Shown here: positions 22,860-34,480 of the stretch, in pieces
Position numbering within the stretch: the first letter of the stretch is position 1
Layout of the letters: each line of letters opens with the position of its first letter
Assembly (NCBI RefSeq): GCF_949987515.2
Contig: NC_082698.1
Span: forward strand, 3,381,455-3,445,454
Reading direction: 5' to 3'
Source of the DNA: Delphinus delphis
Taxonomy: Eukaryota > Chordata > Mammalia > Artiodactyla > Delphinidae
Length of the DNA: 64,000 nucleotides
Made by a program: the position numbers and the translations under genes
Notes under the pieces: generated by a model
Seen by the model: the letters and a program-made list of their open reading frames with translations, nothing else
What the model was told of the DNA's origin: nothing
The model's database searches: none

Positions 22860-24670
22860 ATATCACTTAATGAATAAACAGTATTTCGGTGAATGAACAT
22901 GTATAGTTCTTTAGTCCGCCCCATACTTTTGGGCATTTACACTCCTTCCAGTTTTTGTCTATCATAAAATAATGCTGCAACGAACATCTGTGTAGTTATT
23001 TTTTGCACATAGTTATTTCCTTAAGACAATTTCCTACAAGTAAAACTTCTGGCTAAAGAGGATAAATGTTTTCAGGTCTTTTGGTGTATTTTATCAAATT
23101 GCTTGTCATTTTGTATCTGTCGACATGCCTCATAAGAGGTGAGGAAGTTAACTCTAACTTTTGTCCCCCCGCCAGCCCGCTTCACCTACTTTCTGTTGTT
23201 TTACATGAGATTTTAGAGCTAGTTTATTATTAAATTATTCTTATTTTTGAATCTTCAAAACTGCATTTTTTTGGTAAACATTCCTTTACTTCTGTGATGA
23301 TTTGGTTTCATTGTTTATCCCAGTAGTACCGTTCTAACATAATTCTAAAACTCTTTAGTTCTGTATTCTGATTCATCTTTTAGTCTGCTGGAGAATGTCT
23401 TGGAATACATTTTTCTCTAGGTTTTGTAAGTAATGCACTTTCCAATTGCTTGTACGTTTGAGAAATTTTCTCTATTGCTTTTATCCAGGTTTGTAAGGAA
23501 GGCGTTTTATTATTGAGTTCTAAGAGGTTTTTATATGTTCTGGATATAAATTCTTCATCAAATTTTTGATTTGCAAATATTTTCTCTCAGTTTTTAGTTT
23601 GCCTTTTCATTTTGTCAATGGCATCTTTAGAAGAGCACACATTTTACATTTTGGTTAAATCTCATTTATTAGCATTTTATTTTATTGTTTGTGAAATTTG
23701 TGTCCTATGTAGAACATTTTACCTTCCCCAAGGTTTGAAGAATTTTGTGGTGTGACCCATTTTGTGCTAATTTTGTATATGGCACTAAGTAAGAGAAAGG
23801 GTCATTTCTACCCACGTGCATATCCATTTGTTCTGGCGCCAATTTTTGAAAAGACTATTCTTTTCTCCATTGAATTGTCTTTTCCTCTTTGTTAAAAATA
23901 AGTTGGCCGTATACGTGTGAGTCTATTTCTGTTCTCTCTATTCTGTTTCATTGCACTGTGTGCTTATCCTCATGCCAGAACCCCAGTGGCCCCTTTACTG
24001 TAAATTTTCAGGTAATGTAAGTCCTCTAATTTTTCTTTTTTAAACTTGACTATTCTCGAGCTTTTGAATTTTCATATAAATTTTAGAATCAGATTGTCAA
24101 TTTATACAAAAAAGACCTCCTGGGATGTTGATTGGTAATACACTGAATTTATAGAGCAAGCTGGAAGGAACTGCATTTTTAATAAAAATGAGACTTCCAA
24201 TCCATGAACATAGTAGATATCTGTCCATTTATCTGGTATTCTTTAATTCCTTGGTGGAAATATATAGTTTTTCATTGAACAGGTCTTGCACATATTTTGT
24301 TAGATTCTACCTAAATATTTCATGTTTTTGATGCTATTTTGAATGGTATTTTAAATTGTTCATTGCTACTATATATAAACACAGTTGATTTTTGTATATT
24401 GACCTTGTATCTTGTGACCTTAATGAAATGTTTATTTCCTTAGGATTTTCTACTTCTTCTTTTCCAATGTGTGTGATCTCTCACTCTCACACTCTTTTAT
24501 CCCACACTGTCTCTCACCTTATTGCACTGGGTAGGCTCCCCAGTACGACAGTGTTTACTATAGCCATCCTTACTTTTTCCCCAGTCTTAGAGGGAAAGTC
24601 ATCAAATCTTTTGTCATTAGGTATGATGTGAGCTGTAGGGTTTTCATAAATACTCAGTATTGTCTTTCTG
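22860..24670 (-). mobile_element. Old L1M copy A (3' part to RT region)
   Basis: Antisense ORF2 landmarks run in order: 'tttgcaaatattttctctcag' (near 23570), 'gttggccgtatacgtgtgagtc' (near 23900), 'aatccatgaacatagtagatatc' and the RT region near 24300-24640. It is heavily mutated with no intact frame. Confidence 0.75.
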
Positions 24671-24679
24671 CTGAACAAG

Positions 24680-26085
24680 ATTTTAATTTTGCTAATTTAC
24701 TATTGCTCAACCCATTAACCTTTTCTTTAGTGTGTAGTGCTTTCTGTGTCTAAGAAATATTTTCCTGCTGCAAAATCATGAAGCTATTCTTCTATGCTGT
24801 TTTCTAGAAGGTTTGTTGTTTCATCTTTCACATTTACATCTAAAAACTACTTGGAAGTGATTTGTTTTTTCTGTGTGGTATGAGATATGAGCTACAGGTC
24901 AGGAATTTTTTTTGTTTTTCCTACAGATACGCAGGTGACAGAGTGCATCTACTGAATAGACCATTCTTCCCACTTTTGGTGTCATCGCTGTCATAAAGCC
25001 AGTGACCATAAATGAGTCTATTTCAGCACTCTCTGTTCTGGTCCACTGATCTGTTGTCTATCCATGTGCTAATACCACACTGTATCAAGTAAGGTAGCTT
25101 TATAAAAGTCTTCGTAGCTGGGAGGCTACACCTGCCAGCTCTGTCTTTCTTCTGCAAGACCATCTTGACTCTCCTTGGCCTTCTGCCTTTCCATATAAAT
25201 ATTTGAATCAGCTTGTCAGTTTCTACACAAAAAGCGTTATGATTTTGATTGCAAATGCATTGAATATATACATCAATTCAGGGATAATTGATAACTTTAT
25301 AATACTGAATAGTCAAAATTACAGCTCTCCATTTATATAGGTCTTTTAACATTTCTCTCAATAAAGTTTTGTAAATTTTAGTGCAGAAATCTTGTATGTC
25401 TTTCGTTAGATTTACTCCTTAACGTTTTTATATTTTCTGATGGTATTTTAAAAAGTATCTTTGAAAAGTTTGTTTTCTAATTATTTTCTTAGTATATTGA
25501 AATGCATTTGACTTTTCTTAGTTGAAGCATTTGAAATTGCCAACATTCAACTCTGAAACGGTGATTGCATGTGACTCAATCTACTATTTTGGTCTTCCTC
25601 AATCCACTATTAATATTAGTGTTCTGTTTATAGATTCTTTTTTTTTTTTTTTTTGCGGTGCGTGGGCCTCTCACTGTTGTGACCTCTCCCGTTGCGGAGC
25701 ACCGGCTCCGGACGCGCAGACTCAGCGGCCACGGCTCACGGGCCCAGCCGCTCCGCAGCATGTGGGATCTTCCCGGACCGGGGCACAAACCCGTGTCCCC
25801 TGCATCGGCAGGCGGACTCTCAACCACTGTGCCACCAGGGAAGCCCTATAGATTCTTTTTGATTAATCCAGTACAAAACATGATGTGAAATAATAACATT
25901 TTAATTTTTTCCTTTCCAATTCTTATATTTAATTTTTTTTCACTACTACTGCTGTGACTGGGACTTCTAGTACAATGCTGAATAGAAGTAGCGATGGTGT
26001 CATCTCTTTTACGATTATAGTTGGAAAGTTTTCATTATTTCACCGTTAAGTGTGACATATAGGGGTTTTTTTGACTCATGCATAA
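24680..26085 (-). mobile_element. Old L1M copy B, hosting a CHR SINE
   Basis: After copy A has reached the RT region, ORF2 text restarts from a more 3' point ('aagaaatattttcctgctgc', 'ggtccactgatctgttgtctatcc'). It again proceeds towards the RT ('gtacaatgctgaatagaagtag'). It is therefore a second copy or a duplication. The SINE at 25643-25846 interrupts it. Confidence 0.7.
25643..25846 (-). mobile_element. CHR-family SINE
   Basis: A minus-strand copy with a perfect 14-bp target-site duplication, tatagattcttttt, at 25629-25642 and 25847-25860. It is inserted in the older L1M copy B. Confidence 0.95.
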
Positions 26086-26089
26086 TTAT

Positions 26090-26810
26090 TTTATTCTTCC
26101 AGATATAATCCAGTACCATCACTTTTTATCTGTTGCTACAGCTGTTCAGGTTGAGCCATTGAGGACTTTGTCAGGTTGGCACCTGTGCCCTCTCCGTATG
26201 GCCTATTCCTTACCCCTCCATCCCTTGAGTACTTCCTTTCTGGTATCATAGAATGCTTCAGGTTCATCTTGGATTTTCCCTGCCCAAACCCTGGAATCAA
26301 CTACCTCTCCAAGGAGCCCTGGTTCCCTTTGTTGGAAAATGGTATTTAGAAACCAAGGCCTGGTTGCCAGGTGTGCTCACTGCTTCTGGAGTGTCGCTGC
26401 TTAGAGGCCGTCTTAGTAGACAGAGCTCGGAAATACGTGTTTGTATATGTGATTGTATAGTAAGCCGTGTATATACACATTTACATCTAATTCTGTGTCT
26501 ACTTGTCTGTGGCTTAAAAAGTCCCCAAGTCCATATTGATACCTCTGACTCCAACCCAGCACTGCCACATTCATTCTAGTCCTTGTCATTATCTTATTTG
26601 TCACAATTTTCTTCGATAGTGAGAAACCTGGGTCTCATTATCTATCATTACTTAATTGTTCAACACTGGTATTCACATAAGTAGTTTCAGAAATTCTAAC
26701 AGTAACCCTGTGAGAAAGTAATTTATCAACTAGAGTACAGTGTTTGTGTTTAGTTCTTTTTAGCCTTACAGTATTTGAGCAAAGTATTATTTTCCAAAGT
26801 TACTTGGGTC
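26090..26810. repeat. Old interspersed repeat, copy 1 (possibly L1M 5' region)
   Basis: It contains the blocks tggtatttagaaaccaagg, 'ggtgtgctcactgcttctgg' and 'agacagagctcggaaatac', followed by a tatatacac-rich stretch. The same blocks in the same order recur near 30870-31200. I recall them as widespread in mammals, probably a 5' region of old L1, but I cannot name the family with confidence. Confidence 0.55.
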
Positions 26811-26879
26811 AACGCCTTCCTTTCCCCCCGCTTCAGTGTGTTTGTTTGAGTCTGTTGTAATACAGTTCGATTCATTTGT

Positions 26880-27925
26880 CACCATTGTCTGCATTCTTGC
26901 TTTCTAGGACCTTTTCTACAATCTGGTTGATTGTTATTAAAAAATTACCTATATTAAAATTCACTTTGTGTAGTGCAAACTTCTATGGGTTTCGACAAAT
27001 GCATGGAGTCGTATGTTCACCACCACGGTTGTATCACCGGTAAAGTTCTGGCTACCCTTTTACAGATAGCTCCTCCCCTCAACTCCAACCCCTGGGGACT
27101 ACTAAGCAGTTTCTACCTTATACTTTTCTTTTTCTAAATCATCAAATAGATGGAATCATACAGTGTGTAGCCTTTTGGGTCTGGCTTCTTTACTTTGTCA
27201 AATGCATTTGTTTCATCCCTGTTGTTAAGTGAACCAATAATTCATTCCTTTTTATTGCTTAGTAGTATTCCATTGCATGGATATATCACAACTTATTTAT
27301 CTATTTACTGGTTGCAGGGCAAAGCAAGGTTCCTTCTGGCTAATACATATAAAGCATCAGTAAACATTCATATATAGGGCTTTGAGCGAAATAAATTTTC
27401 AGTTCTCTTAAGTAGATACCTAGGAGTGAGATTGCTTAGGTTATATGGTAGGTATACGTTTCACTTTATAAGAAACTTCCAAACTATTTTCCACATGGGT
27501 ATACCATTTTGCATTCCCACCAACAATATATAAAAATTCCATTTGCTTTGCATTCTTGTCAACACTTGTCATTGCCAGTTTTTTTTTTTTTTAGATATTC
27601 TGATATCTCGTGGTTTGAATTTGTATTTCCCTGTTGACTAATGATGTTGAATATCTTATTAGATGCTTTTTAAATTTTTCTAACCTTGTATCTTTTTTGG
27701 TGAAGTATATAGATCTTTGGCTTATTTTTAAACTGAGTTGTTTGTTTTCTTACTGTTGAATTTTGAGCATTCTTAAAGTGTTCTAGATACAAGTTCTTTG
27801 TCAGATGTGTGATTCACAAATATTTTCTCCTGGTCCATGGCTTTTCATTTCATTCTCTTAGTAATGTCTCTCACAACAGGATTTTTTGGAGGTAAATATT
27901 GATAATCTAATTCTATTTTTTTAAG
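26880..27925 (-). mobile_element. Old L1M 3' end and ORF2 tail
   Basis: Reversed L1M 3' UTR ('gtttcgacaaatgcatggag', 'caccaccacggttgtatcac') and ORF2 C-terminal text ('tagtagtattccattgcatgg', 'cacaaatattttctcctgg'). It is the 3' portion of the element that continues beyond the inverted block. Confidence 0.75.
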
Positions 27926-27927
27926 TG

Positions 27928-28171
27928 CAGAAATACAGAGTAATGAGAGTAGCCAAAATAATTTTTAAAAGAAGAACAAAGTTGGAGGACTTGATTTCAA
28001 GACTTATTATAGTTAAACCAATGTGGCATCAGCAAAAAGATAGACACACAAACACAATGGAATAGAGAGACTGGAAATAAGGCCACACAAATATAGTCAA
28101 CTGATTTTTGGCCAAGGAGCAAAAGCAATTCAACAGCGAGCAACCTTTTTTAAAAAATGGCACTGAAAAAC
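27928..28171 (+). mobile_element. Inverted internal block of the L1M
   Basis: Here the ORF2 text runs forward ('aagaagaacaaagttggagg', 'atagtcaactgatttttggcc', 'agcaattcaacagcgagcaa'), while both flanks run in reverse. In L1 order this block belongs between the two flanks, so a ~240-bp piece has been inverted in place, with some loss beside it. Confidence 0.7.
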
Positions 28172-28970
28172 ATCTACAGATAATCCTGCCAGGATTTTGA
28201 TCGGCATTGTATTGAACCTACGAGTTAAGTTGGGGAGAAGTATATTTGAACATTACTGAGTCTTCCAATCCATGAACATGGCATATCTTTCCATTGACTT
28301 GGGTCTTCTTTGATTTTTTTGATTAGTGTTGTGTAGTTTTCAACATACAGAACCTGCAGATATTTTGTTAGATTTATAACTGTTTCATTTGCTGTTGTAG
28401 ATGGTATTTAAAATTTTTTTTAAATAATAATTTTTCCAGTTATTCATTAATAGCATGTAGAAATACAATTGACTTTTGTACGTCAAATTAATAAGTTGCT
28501 GAACTCATCTATTATTTCTAGGAGCTTTTTTGTAGATTCTTTGTGTTTTTTGTCCTGTTTTTTTTTTTTTTTTTTACATAGACAATCATGCCATCTCTGA
28601 ATATAGACAGTTTTTTCCATTTCATCTGGTCCTTTTATTTCTTTTGCTTGCCTTATTGCACTCAGTTTTCCAGGACAGTGTTGAACAAGAGTGGTGAGAG
28701 AGAACATCCTTTGCTTGTTTCCTTGGAAGCGTTTCAGTTTTTTACCGTGTTCTCTGGAGGGTTTGTTTGTTTGTTTTTAGATGCTCAGATGCTCTTTATT
28801 AGTTTAAGGAAGTGCTCTTTTATAACTAGTTTGCTGAGAGTATTTACCAGGAATATATGTTGCATTTTTTCAAGTGCTTTTTCTGCATCCATTGAGATGA
28901 CTGTAGGCGAACTAATCACATTGTTTGCAGTCTTTTATCCTGATTAAGCCTTAATCTTAGATGTGCCCCA
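28172..28970 (-). mobile_element. Old L1M ORF2 RT region
   Basis: Antisense ORF2 resumes: 'gatcggcattgtattgaacc', 'tccatgaacatggcatatc', then 'gaacaagagtggtgagagag' and 'cttttctgcatccattgaga'. Stops in all frames. Confidence 0.75.
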
Positions 28971-28974
28971 TGTC

Positions 28975-29629
28975 CGTGGGTCTCAGGAGTGTGGCTTTCT
29001 TGATTCTCCTCCCTCTCTGCTGTAATTGTGGCCACACTGTGTGATCCTGTCCCTCCCTCAGGAGTGGGTTTTTTTCTCATTTCTTTCCCTAACTGCAGAT
29101 TTTTCACCGATGTCACCAGGGCAGCTTATGCCCCTCCCTAGAAGAATTAAAACTGTTCCTAGTGGAAAAAGAAGGGAAAGATCCTGGAGGAGTTTCTTGT
29201 CCCTTTGCATTTCTGCTGTGCTCTTGCCCCAGGTTTGCACCCAGTAGGCATTTTAAAGAGCTTGTTGAGTTCTTTATGTGTGAAGAAAGAGGCTATGAGA
29301 AGCTGTGTACACTCTGACACACCATGCAGCCCCCCAGAACTGTCACACTCTTCCACCAGTCTGTGCAAAGACCTCCACCAATCTGTCCCCACAGTGTGGT
29401 GGCCCAGGGGGCGGGGTCAGGTTAGCACCTCTTCACTCCCTGCAGACGCTATGCCATCTTAGGTTTTAGCCCAGTACTTGCTCTGTGACCTCTGCTTTCT
29501 GATGGGTTCAAAAAGCTTGTGGATTTGAAGTTAGTCTGTCTCTTTTTTGTTGAAAGGGTGGGAACAACGTTCCTTCCAGCTCTCTCCAACTCAGGGCAGA
29601 AGCTGCAGGTCTCTTTGATTAGAGGTTTT
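28975..29629. other. GC-richer segment without recognised gene
   Basis: Short frames overlap on both strands. Part of it may belong to the old L1 5' region that surrounds it. No confident call. Confidence 0.35.
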
Positions 29630-29740
29630 TTTTTTTAAATTATGAATTCATGTAAAATTTTGTCAAATACTTTTTCTGCATCTCTTGAAATAATCATATT
29701 CTTTTCTTCTTTATTTTGTTTACGTGATGAATAACACACA
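29630..29740 (-). mobile_element. Small L1 ORF2 fragment
   Basis: 'aattttgtcaaatactttttctgcatctcttgaaataatc' (in two pieces in L1 consensus) is an antisense ORF2 block, ending near 'gtttacgtgatgaataac'. Confidence 0.6.
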
Positions 29741-29879
29741 CAGACACACAAAGAAGTATTGTGTGTTTTTTACCACATAAACAAAGTAAAGGAGAAAATA
29801 ACATGAGATATATATGTATATATGTATGTATTTATAACATATTTATCTAAAATTTTGGAACAATTTTGAAACGGTAACA

Positions 29880-31250
29880 AACAGAAAAATTGGAAGTAGA
29901 GTACAAAGAACTTGCTTTTTCTAAGCCATTTGAGAGTAAGCTGCTGACATGTTCCTCCATCATTCCTATTTTTAGGGTATATTTCTTTTTTTTTAACATC
30001 TTTATTGGAGTATAGTAGTTGCTTTACAATGATGTGTTAGTTTCTGCTTTACAATTTAGGGTATATTTCTATAACAAGGACATTCTTCTATGTAACCGTC
30101 CAAATCAAGATACCTGCATTGATACATGATACCATCTAATCCTCAAATCCTATTCAAGGTTTCCCAGTTGTTTCAGCAATACCTTTGTAGCAAAGATTCC
30201 TTTCAGAACCACATGCTGCATTTACTTGCCTGTCTCTTTATCATCTCCTTTGGTCTAGAGCAGTCCCTGGTCTTCCCTGGACTACGTGACTTCGATACTT
30301 TTGAAGAGTACCGGCCATTTGTTCTGTGGAGTGTCCTCCAACCTGGATTTGTCCGTTTTCTTGCAATTAGATTGAGGTTCTGTCCTTCACACGAGTACTG
30401 CTGCGATCTTGTGTTCCATCAGGCAACACATAATTCCAATTTGTTTCGTAATTAATGATGTTTACTCTGACTACTTGATTAAGGTGGTGTCTGCCAGGTT
30501 TCCCCACTGTAAACTTACTAACTTCTCCTTTGTAATTAACAAGCATTTTTGTGGGGAGGTACTTTGGAACTATGTATATCTTGTTCTCCGTCGAGTTTTA
30601 CATGAATTCCTTAATTAGTTTCTGAAAGGACTCATGGTTTTCTACTACTCTCAATGGACCATAATCTGTTATCATCATTATTCACCTCAGTGCTCAAATT
30701 GTACCCAGTCTACCCAGTGAGAGCTCACTTACTCTGGCTTGGGTGTCCGTTGGCATGGCCCCTCTTCTCTGAGCACTTTCTTGCCTTCTGGCACAGTGGT
30801 TTCAGGCTCACTGTGTGCTTTTCCTGCTCAGGCCGTTTCTCCAGGGACTTCTGGTTTCTCTTAGTGGCAAGTGGTATTTAGAAGCTAAGGTCCGTGGCTT
30901 GGTGTGCTCACTGCCGTTGGTGTGTTGCCGCTCCCAGGCCCGCTCAGGCAGAGCTCGGTGACAAATGTATACTGAAGATACATATGTATGCACGGGTGTG
31001 TGATGTGTGTACACACGCAAGTATATGTAGGCACATTCATTTGCTTTTATATTTATTTTATCCATCTACCTACCTATCATTTATCATCTATATATCTGAT
31101 ATCTATTGAGAGCCACTGGTTCACACTGATACATCCCATTCCAGTCCAACATCACAGTGTTTTGTTTTCTCCACTTCCGTATTTGTAACTCTCTTCTCCA
31201 ACCCTGTGAGAACGCTTGTTTTTGTTACCCTTATATGATTCTTCATTTGG
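29880..31250. repeat. Old interspersed repeat, copy 2 (possibly L1M 5' region)
   Basis: Blocks such as 'accatctaatcctcaaatcc', 'ttaaggtggtgtctgccagg' and 'gtggggaggtactttggaac' are common in mammalian genomes. The right half (30870-31200) shares tggtatttagaagctaagg and its followers with copy 1 at 26.3 kb. A 68-bp young L1 piece is inserted at 29987. Confidence 0.55.
29987..30054 (-). mobile_element. 68-bp L1 3' insertion
   Basis: A T-run and reversed L1 3' end (aacatctttattggagtata, gctttacaatgatgtgttag) are bounded by a perfect 16-bp target-site duplication, tttagggtatatttct, at 29971-29986 and 30055-30070. Confidence 0.93.
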
Positions 31251-31489
31251 TCAGTAGGATATAATTGATCTCCCATCTCTGTCACCACTCCCTCCCCTGC
31301 ATGGGTACACCCCTTGCCCTGCCTACACTCCAGGCTGGCCCTCTGTGCAGATCCTCCTCTGACACCCCTGTCTAGCGCACCGCAGGACCCCCTGGCTTCC
31401 ACCATAGGTGCCCTCCCTGCTCTACCTAATACCTGTAGGACAGAATTGGTCGGGAAGGGAGAGGGGAAGCAGAAGCAGAAACATATCTA
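31251..31489. other. Short segment without recognised feature
   Basis: Nothing recognised. Confidence 0.35.
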
Positions 31490-32158
31490 TTGACTTTAAA
31501 TCCATGCATTCCTTGAATAGGCCCAAGTTAGACTTCATGCAGTTTCCTTTTGGCATTTTACTGGGTTATTTGTGCTAATATTTTGTTTAGTATTTTTGTG
31601 TCTATGTTCATGGGAACCGTTGACCAGTAGTTTTTGTTTCTTATAATGTCTTTGTCAGGTTTTGGTATCAAGGTCAAAGTGGTCTTATAGGATGAGTTGG
31701 GAAGTGTTTCATCTTTTCCAGCCTCTGGAAAAATGTCTCTAAGATTGGTGCCATTATACTCCAAAATATTAAAGAGAATTCATTAATGAAACCATCTGGG
31801 CCTGGAGATTTTTTTGGGGGGGGGATTTAAATTAAAAATTAAAAGTGTTTAAATAAATGTAAGACTATTCACATTTCTGTTTCTTTTTTAAAAATCAGTT
31901 TCTAAATTGTGTTTTTTAAAGGAATTTTTCTATTTCATAACTTCCAAATTGATCTCCATAAAATTATTTATAATATCCTCTCATTCTCTTTTTAACATCT
32001 GTAGACTGGGTGGTGATGTTCCATTTTTAATTCTTCATTTTGATAACTGGGCTTCTCTCTCTCTCTCTCTCTCTTTTTTTCCTAAAGCAATGCTTTTAAA
32101 GAGTTTCAGTGTACTTAGATTTTAAAAGAACCATTTTGGCTTTGATTTTTCTCTCCTG
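31490..32158 (-). mobile_element. Old L1M ORF2, N-terminal RT part
   Basis: A minus-strand frame at 31558-31764 includes PMNIDTKILNKILAQ, which corresponds to the L1 ORF2 sequence upstream of RT motif A ([18 protein letters not shown]). It is interrupted at 32179 by a younger L1 and resumes at 33709. Confidence 0.8.
32053..32073. repeat. (CT)n microsatellite
   Basis: About ten CT units inside the old L1. Confidence 0.85.
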
Positions 32159-32178
32159 TCCATTTGTTTTACATTTTA

Positions 32179-33688
32179 TTTTATTGAAGTATAGTGGGTT
32201 TACAATACTATATTAGTTTCAGGTGTACAGCATAGTGATTCAGTGTTTTTTATAGATTATACTCCATTAAGAGTTATTTCAAAATAATGGCCATAGTTCC
32301 CTGTGCTGTATAATATATCCTTTTACTTATCCATCTCTTAATTCCCTACCTGTATCTTGTTCCTCCCCATTTCTCTCTCCCCAGTGGTAAACAGTAGTTT
32401 GTTTTTCCCCGGTGGTAACTGTGAGTCTGTTTCTGTTTTGTTATATACATTTGTTTGTTTTATTTTTTAGATTCCACATATAAGTGATATCATACAGTTT
32501 TTGTCTTTCTCTCTGTGACTTACTTCACTAAGTATAATTCTGTCTAGGTCCCTCCATGTTGTTGCAAATGGCAGAATTTCATTCTTTTTCATGCCCGAGT
32601 AATATTCCACTATATATTTATATAGTGGAAAAATATATATATGACATATTCCGTACCCATTCATCTGTTTGCTGGACACTTGGGTTGTTTCCATATCTTG
32701 GCTATTGTAAATAAAACTGCTATGAACATTGGGATGCATGTATCTTTTTGAATTAGTGTTTTCATTTTTGGGGGGTATATACCCAGGAATGGAATGGCTG
32801 GATCATATGGTAGTCCTATTTTTAGTTTTCTGAGGAAACTTCATACTGTTTTTCATAGTGATTCCACCAATTTACATTCCCACCAACAATGCACAAGAGT
32901 TCCCTTTCCTTCACATCTACTCCAACATTTGCCATTTGCAGACTTTTTGATGATAGGCATTCTGATAGGTATGACAACAATTCTGATAGTGACAACAATT
33001 TCATTGTTGTTTTGATTTACATATCTCTAATAATAAGCAATGTTGAGCATCTTTTCACATGCCTGTTAGCCATTGGTATGTCTTGTTTGGAAAAATGTCT
33101 ATTCAGGTCTTCTGCCCATTTTTTCAGATTGGGTTGTTTGTTTTGTGATACTGAGTTGTATGAGCTGTTTATATATTTTTGGACCTTAACCCCTTATCTT
33201 TCATAGCATTTGCAAATATTTTCTCCCATTCAGTAAGCTGGGATGTGTGCCGAGGCTGTCACAGGAAGCCTCTCTCTGCCCTTCCTTGGGGGCAAGTGAG
33301 CATGCTTCCACCTCACAGGTGGAGTTCAGGCTGCCCACAGCCCTCCTGTTAGTCTCGTGGTCCTCCAAACTGTCCACGGGGGCTTGTCTCTCCCTTCTAG
33401 GACTCCAGGACAGGGATGCCCAGTCTGTGTCTGTCACTGCTCACTCGGTTCTCTGCCTGTGTAATTTCCCTCTTCCTCTTATCCCCTCCCAGGGGCACAG
33501 GTCCCGACCTGGTCACTTTTCTTCCCTTCCTACCAGATTACCTGTGGATCTTTCTTACAGCCTTGATTGTACAGGAGTCTTTCTGCCAGTTTCCAGTGAG
33601 AATTGTTCCACATGTAGATGTATTTTTAATGTGTTTGTGGGGTGAGGTGAGTTCCACATCCTCCTATTCCACCATCTTGATTGATGTA
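32179..33688 (-). mobile_element. Young L1 with 5' UTR fused directly to 3' part
   Basis: A perfect 20-bp target-site duplication (tccatttgttttacatttta; 32159-32178 and 33689-33708) bounds the whole unit. From 32179 to about 33237 it is the reversed L1 3' UTR and ORF2 C-terminus; a frame at 32467-32739 contains EYYSGMKKNEILPFATTW, typical of ORF2p. From about 33238 to 33688 it is GC-rich and, read on the minus strand, starts CAAGATGGTGGAATAGGAGG, the YY1-site-bearing start of ungulate L1 5' UTRs. ORF1 and most of ORF2 are absent. It cannot retrotranspose by itself. Confidence 0.8.
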
Positions 33689-33708
33689 TCCATTTGTTTT
33701 ACATTTTA

Positions 33709-34480
33709 AAGCATTTTTCTTAATTTCTTTTATTTTACTTGGGTTTAATTTACTCTTCTTTTTCTAACTTTCTAAACTAGATAATTCAGTCTTGGATTTT
33801 AAGGCTTTTTTATTTCCTTATATAAGCATTTAAGGCTATTAATTTCCTTCTAAGCATGCCTTTAGCTGCATCCCATAAATTGTGTTTTATTGCATTTTTG
33901 TTATCCTTTAATAAAAATATTTTATAATTGCCACTGTAATTTGTTTTTTGATCCATTGGTTATTTAGAAGTGTATTGCTGAATTTCCAAATACCCGAGGA
34001 CTTTTTGGTTATATTTTTGTTATTTATTTCTGGTTTACTTTTTCCTATAGTCAGAGAAATCTTTTAGAGTATGATAGTCAGAGTATGAAATCATTCATAC
34101 TCTGAATGATTCCAATCCTTGTAACTTCGTTGAGATTTGCTTTATTTTCCAGGATATGACCAATCACTGTGTTGCTTATATTTGACTATTTTGGAATTTT
34201 AGTTGTGAATGTTGGCTCTTTATTCTCTTGTCTTTATAACTATAGTTTTCTCTGTCATGCTTTTGTCTGTCGTCATCCTTTTCCTCTATTTCTTGTGGAG
34301 CTTCTCCAATTTATCCTCCATGATATTCTTCAAATTTTATGCACATTCCGTGTGATTTTTACAGCTTCTAAACCACCTTTAAATTGAGCTGTTGAATTTT
34401 TATTATTTTATTCTCATATCTAGCTCCTTTTTCATTTTCCCATGCTTCCCCCTTTCCTAGCCTGTTGTCTTATCTTGTAT
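33709..34480 (-). mobile_element. Old L1M ORF2, endonuclease-side part
   Basis: Continuation of the L1M at 31490: 'gcatcccataaattgtgttt', 'ttgatccattggttatttag' and 'gtgttgcttatatttgac' are antisense blocks between endonuclease and RT. No intact frame. Confidence 0.7.
34078..34105. repeat. Perfect 12-bp hairpin
   Basis: TCAGAGTATGAA, a 4-nt loop ATCA, and TTCATACTCTGA. It overlaps a second inverted repeat (aatcattc / gaatgatt), so two alternative hairpins share bases. Confidence 0.9.
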
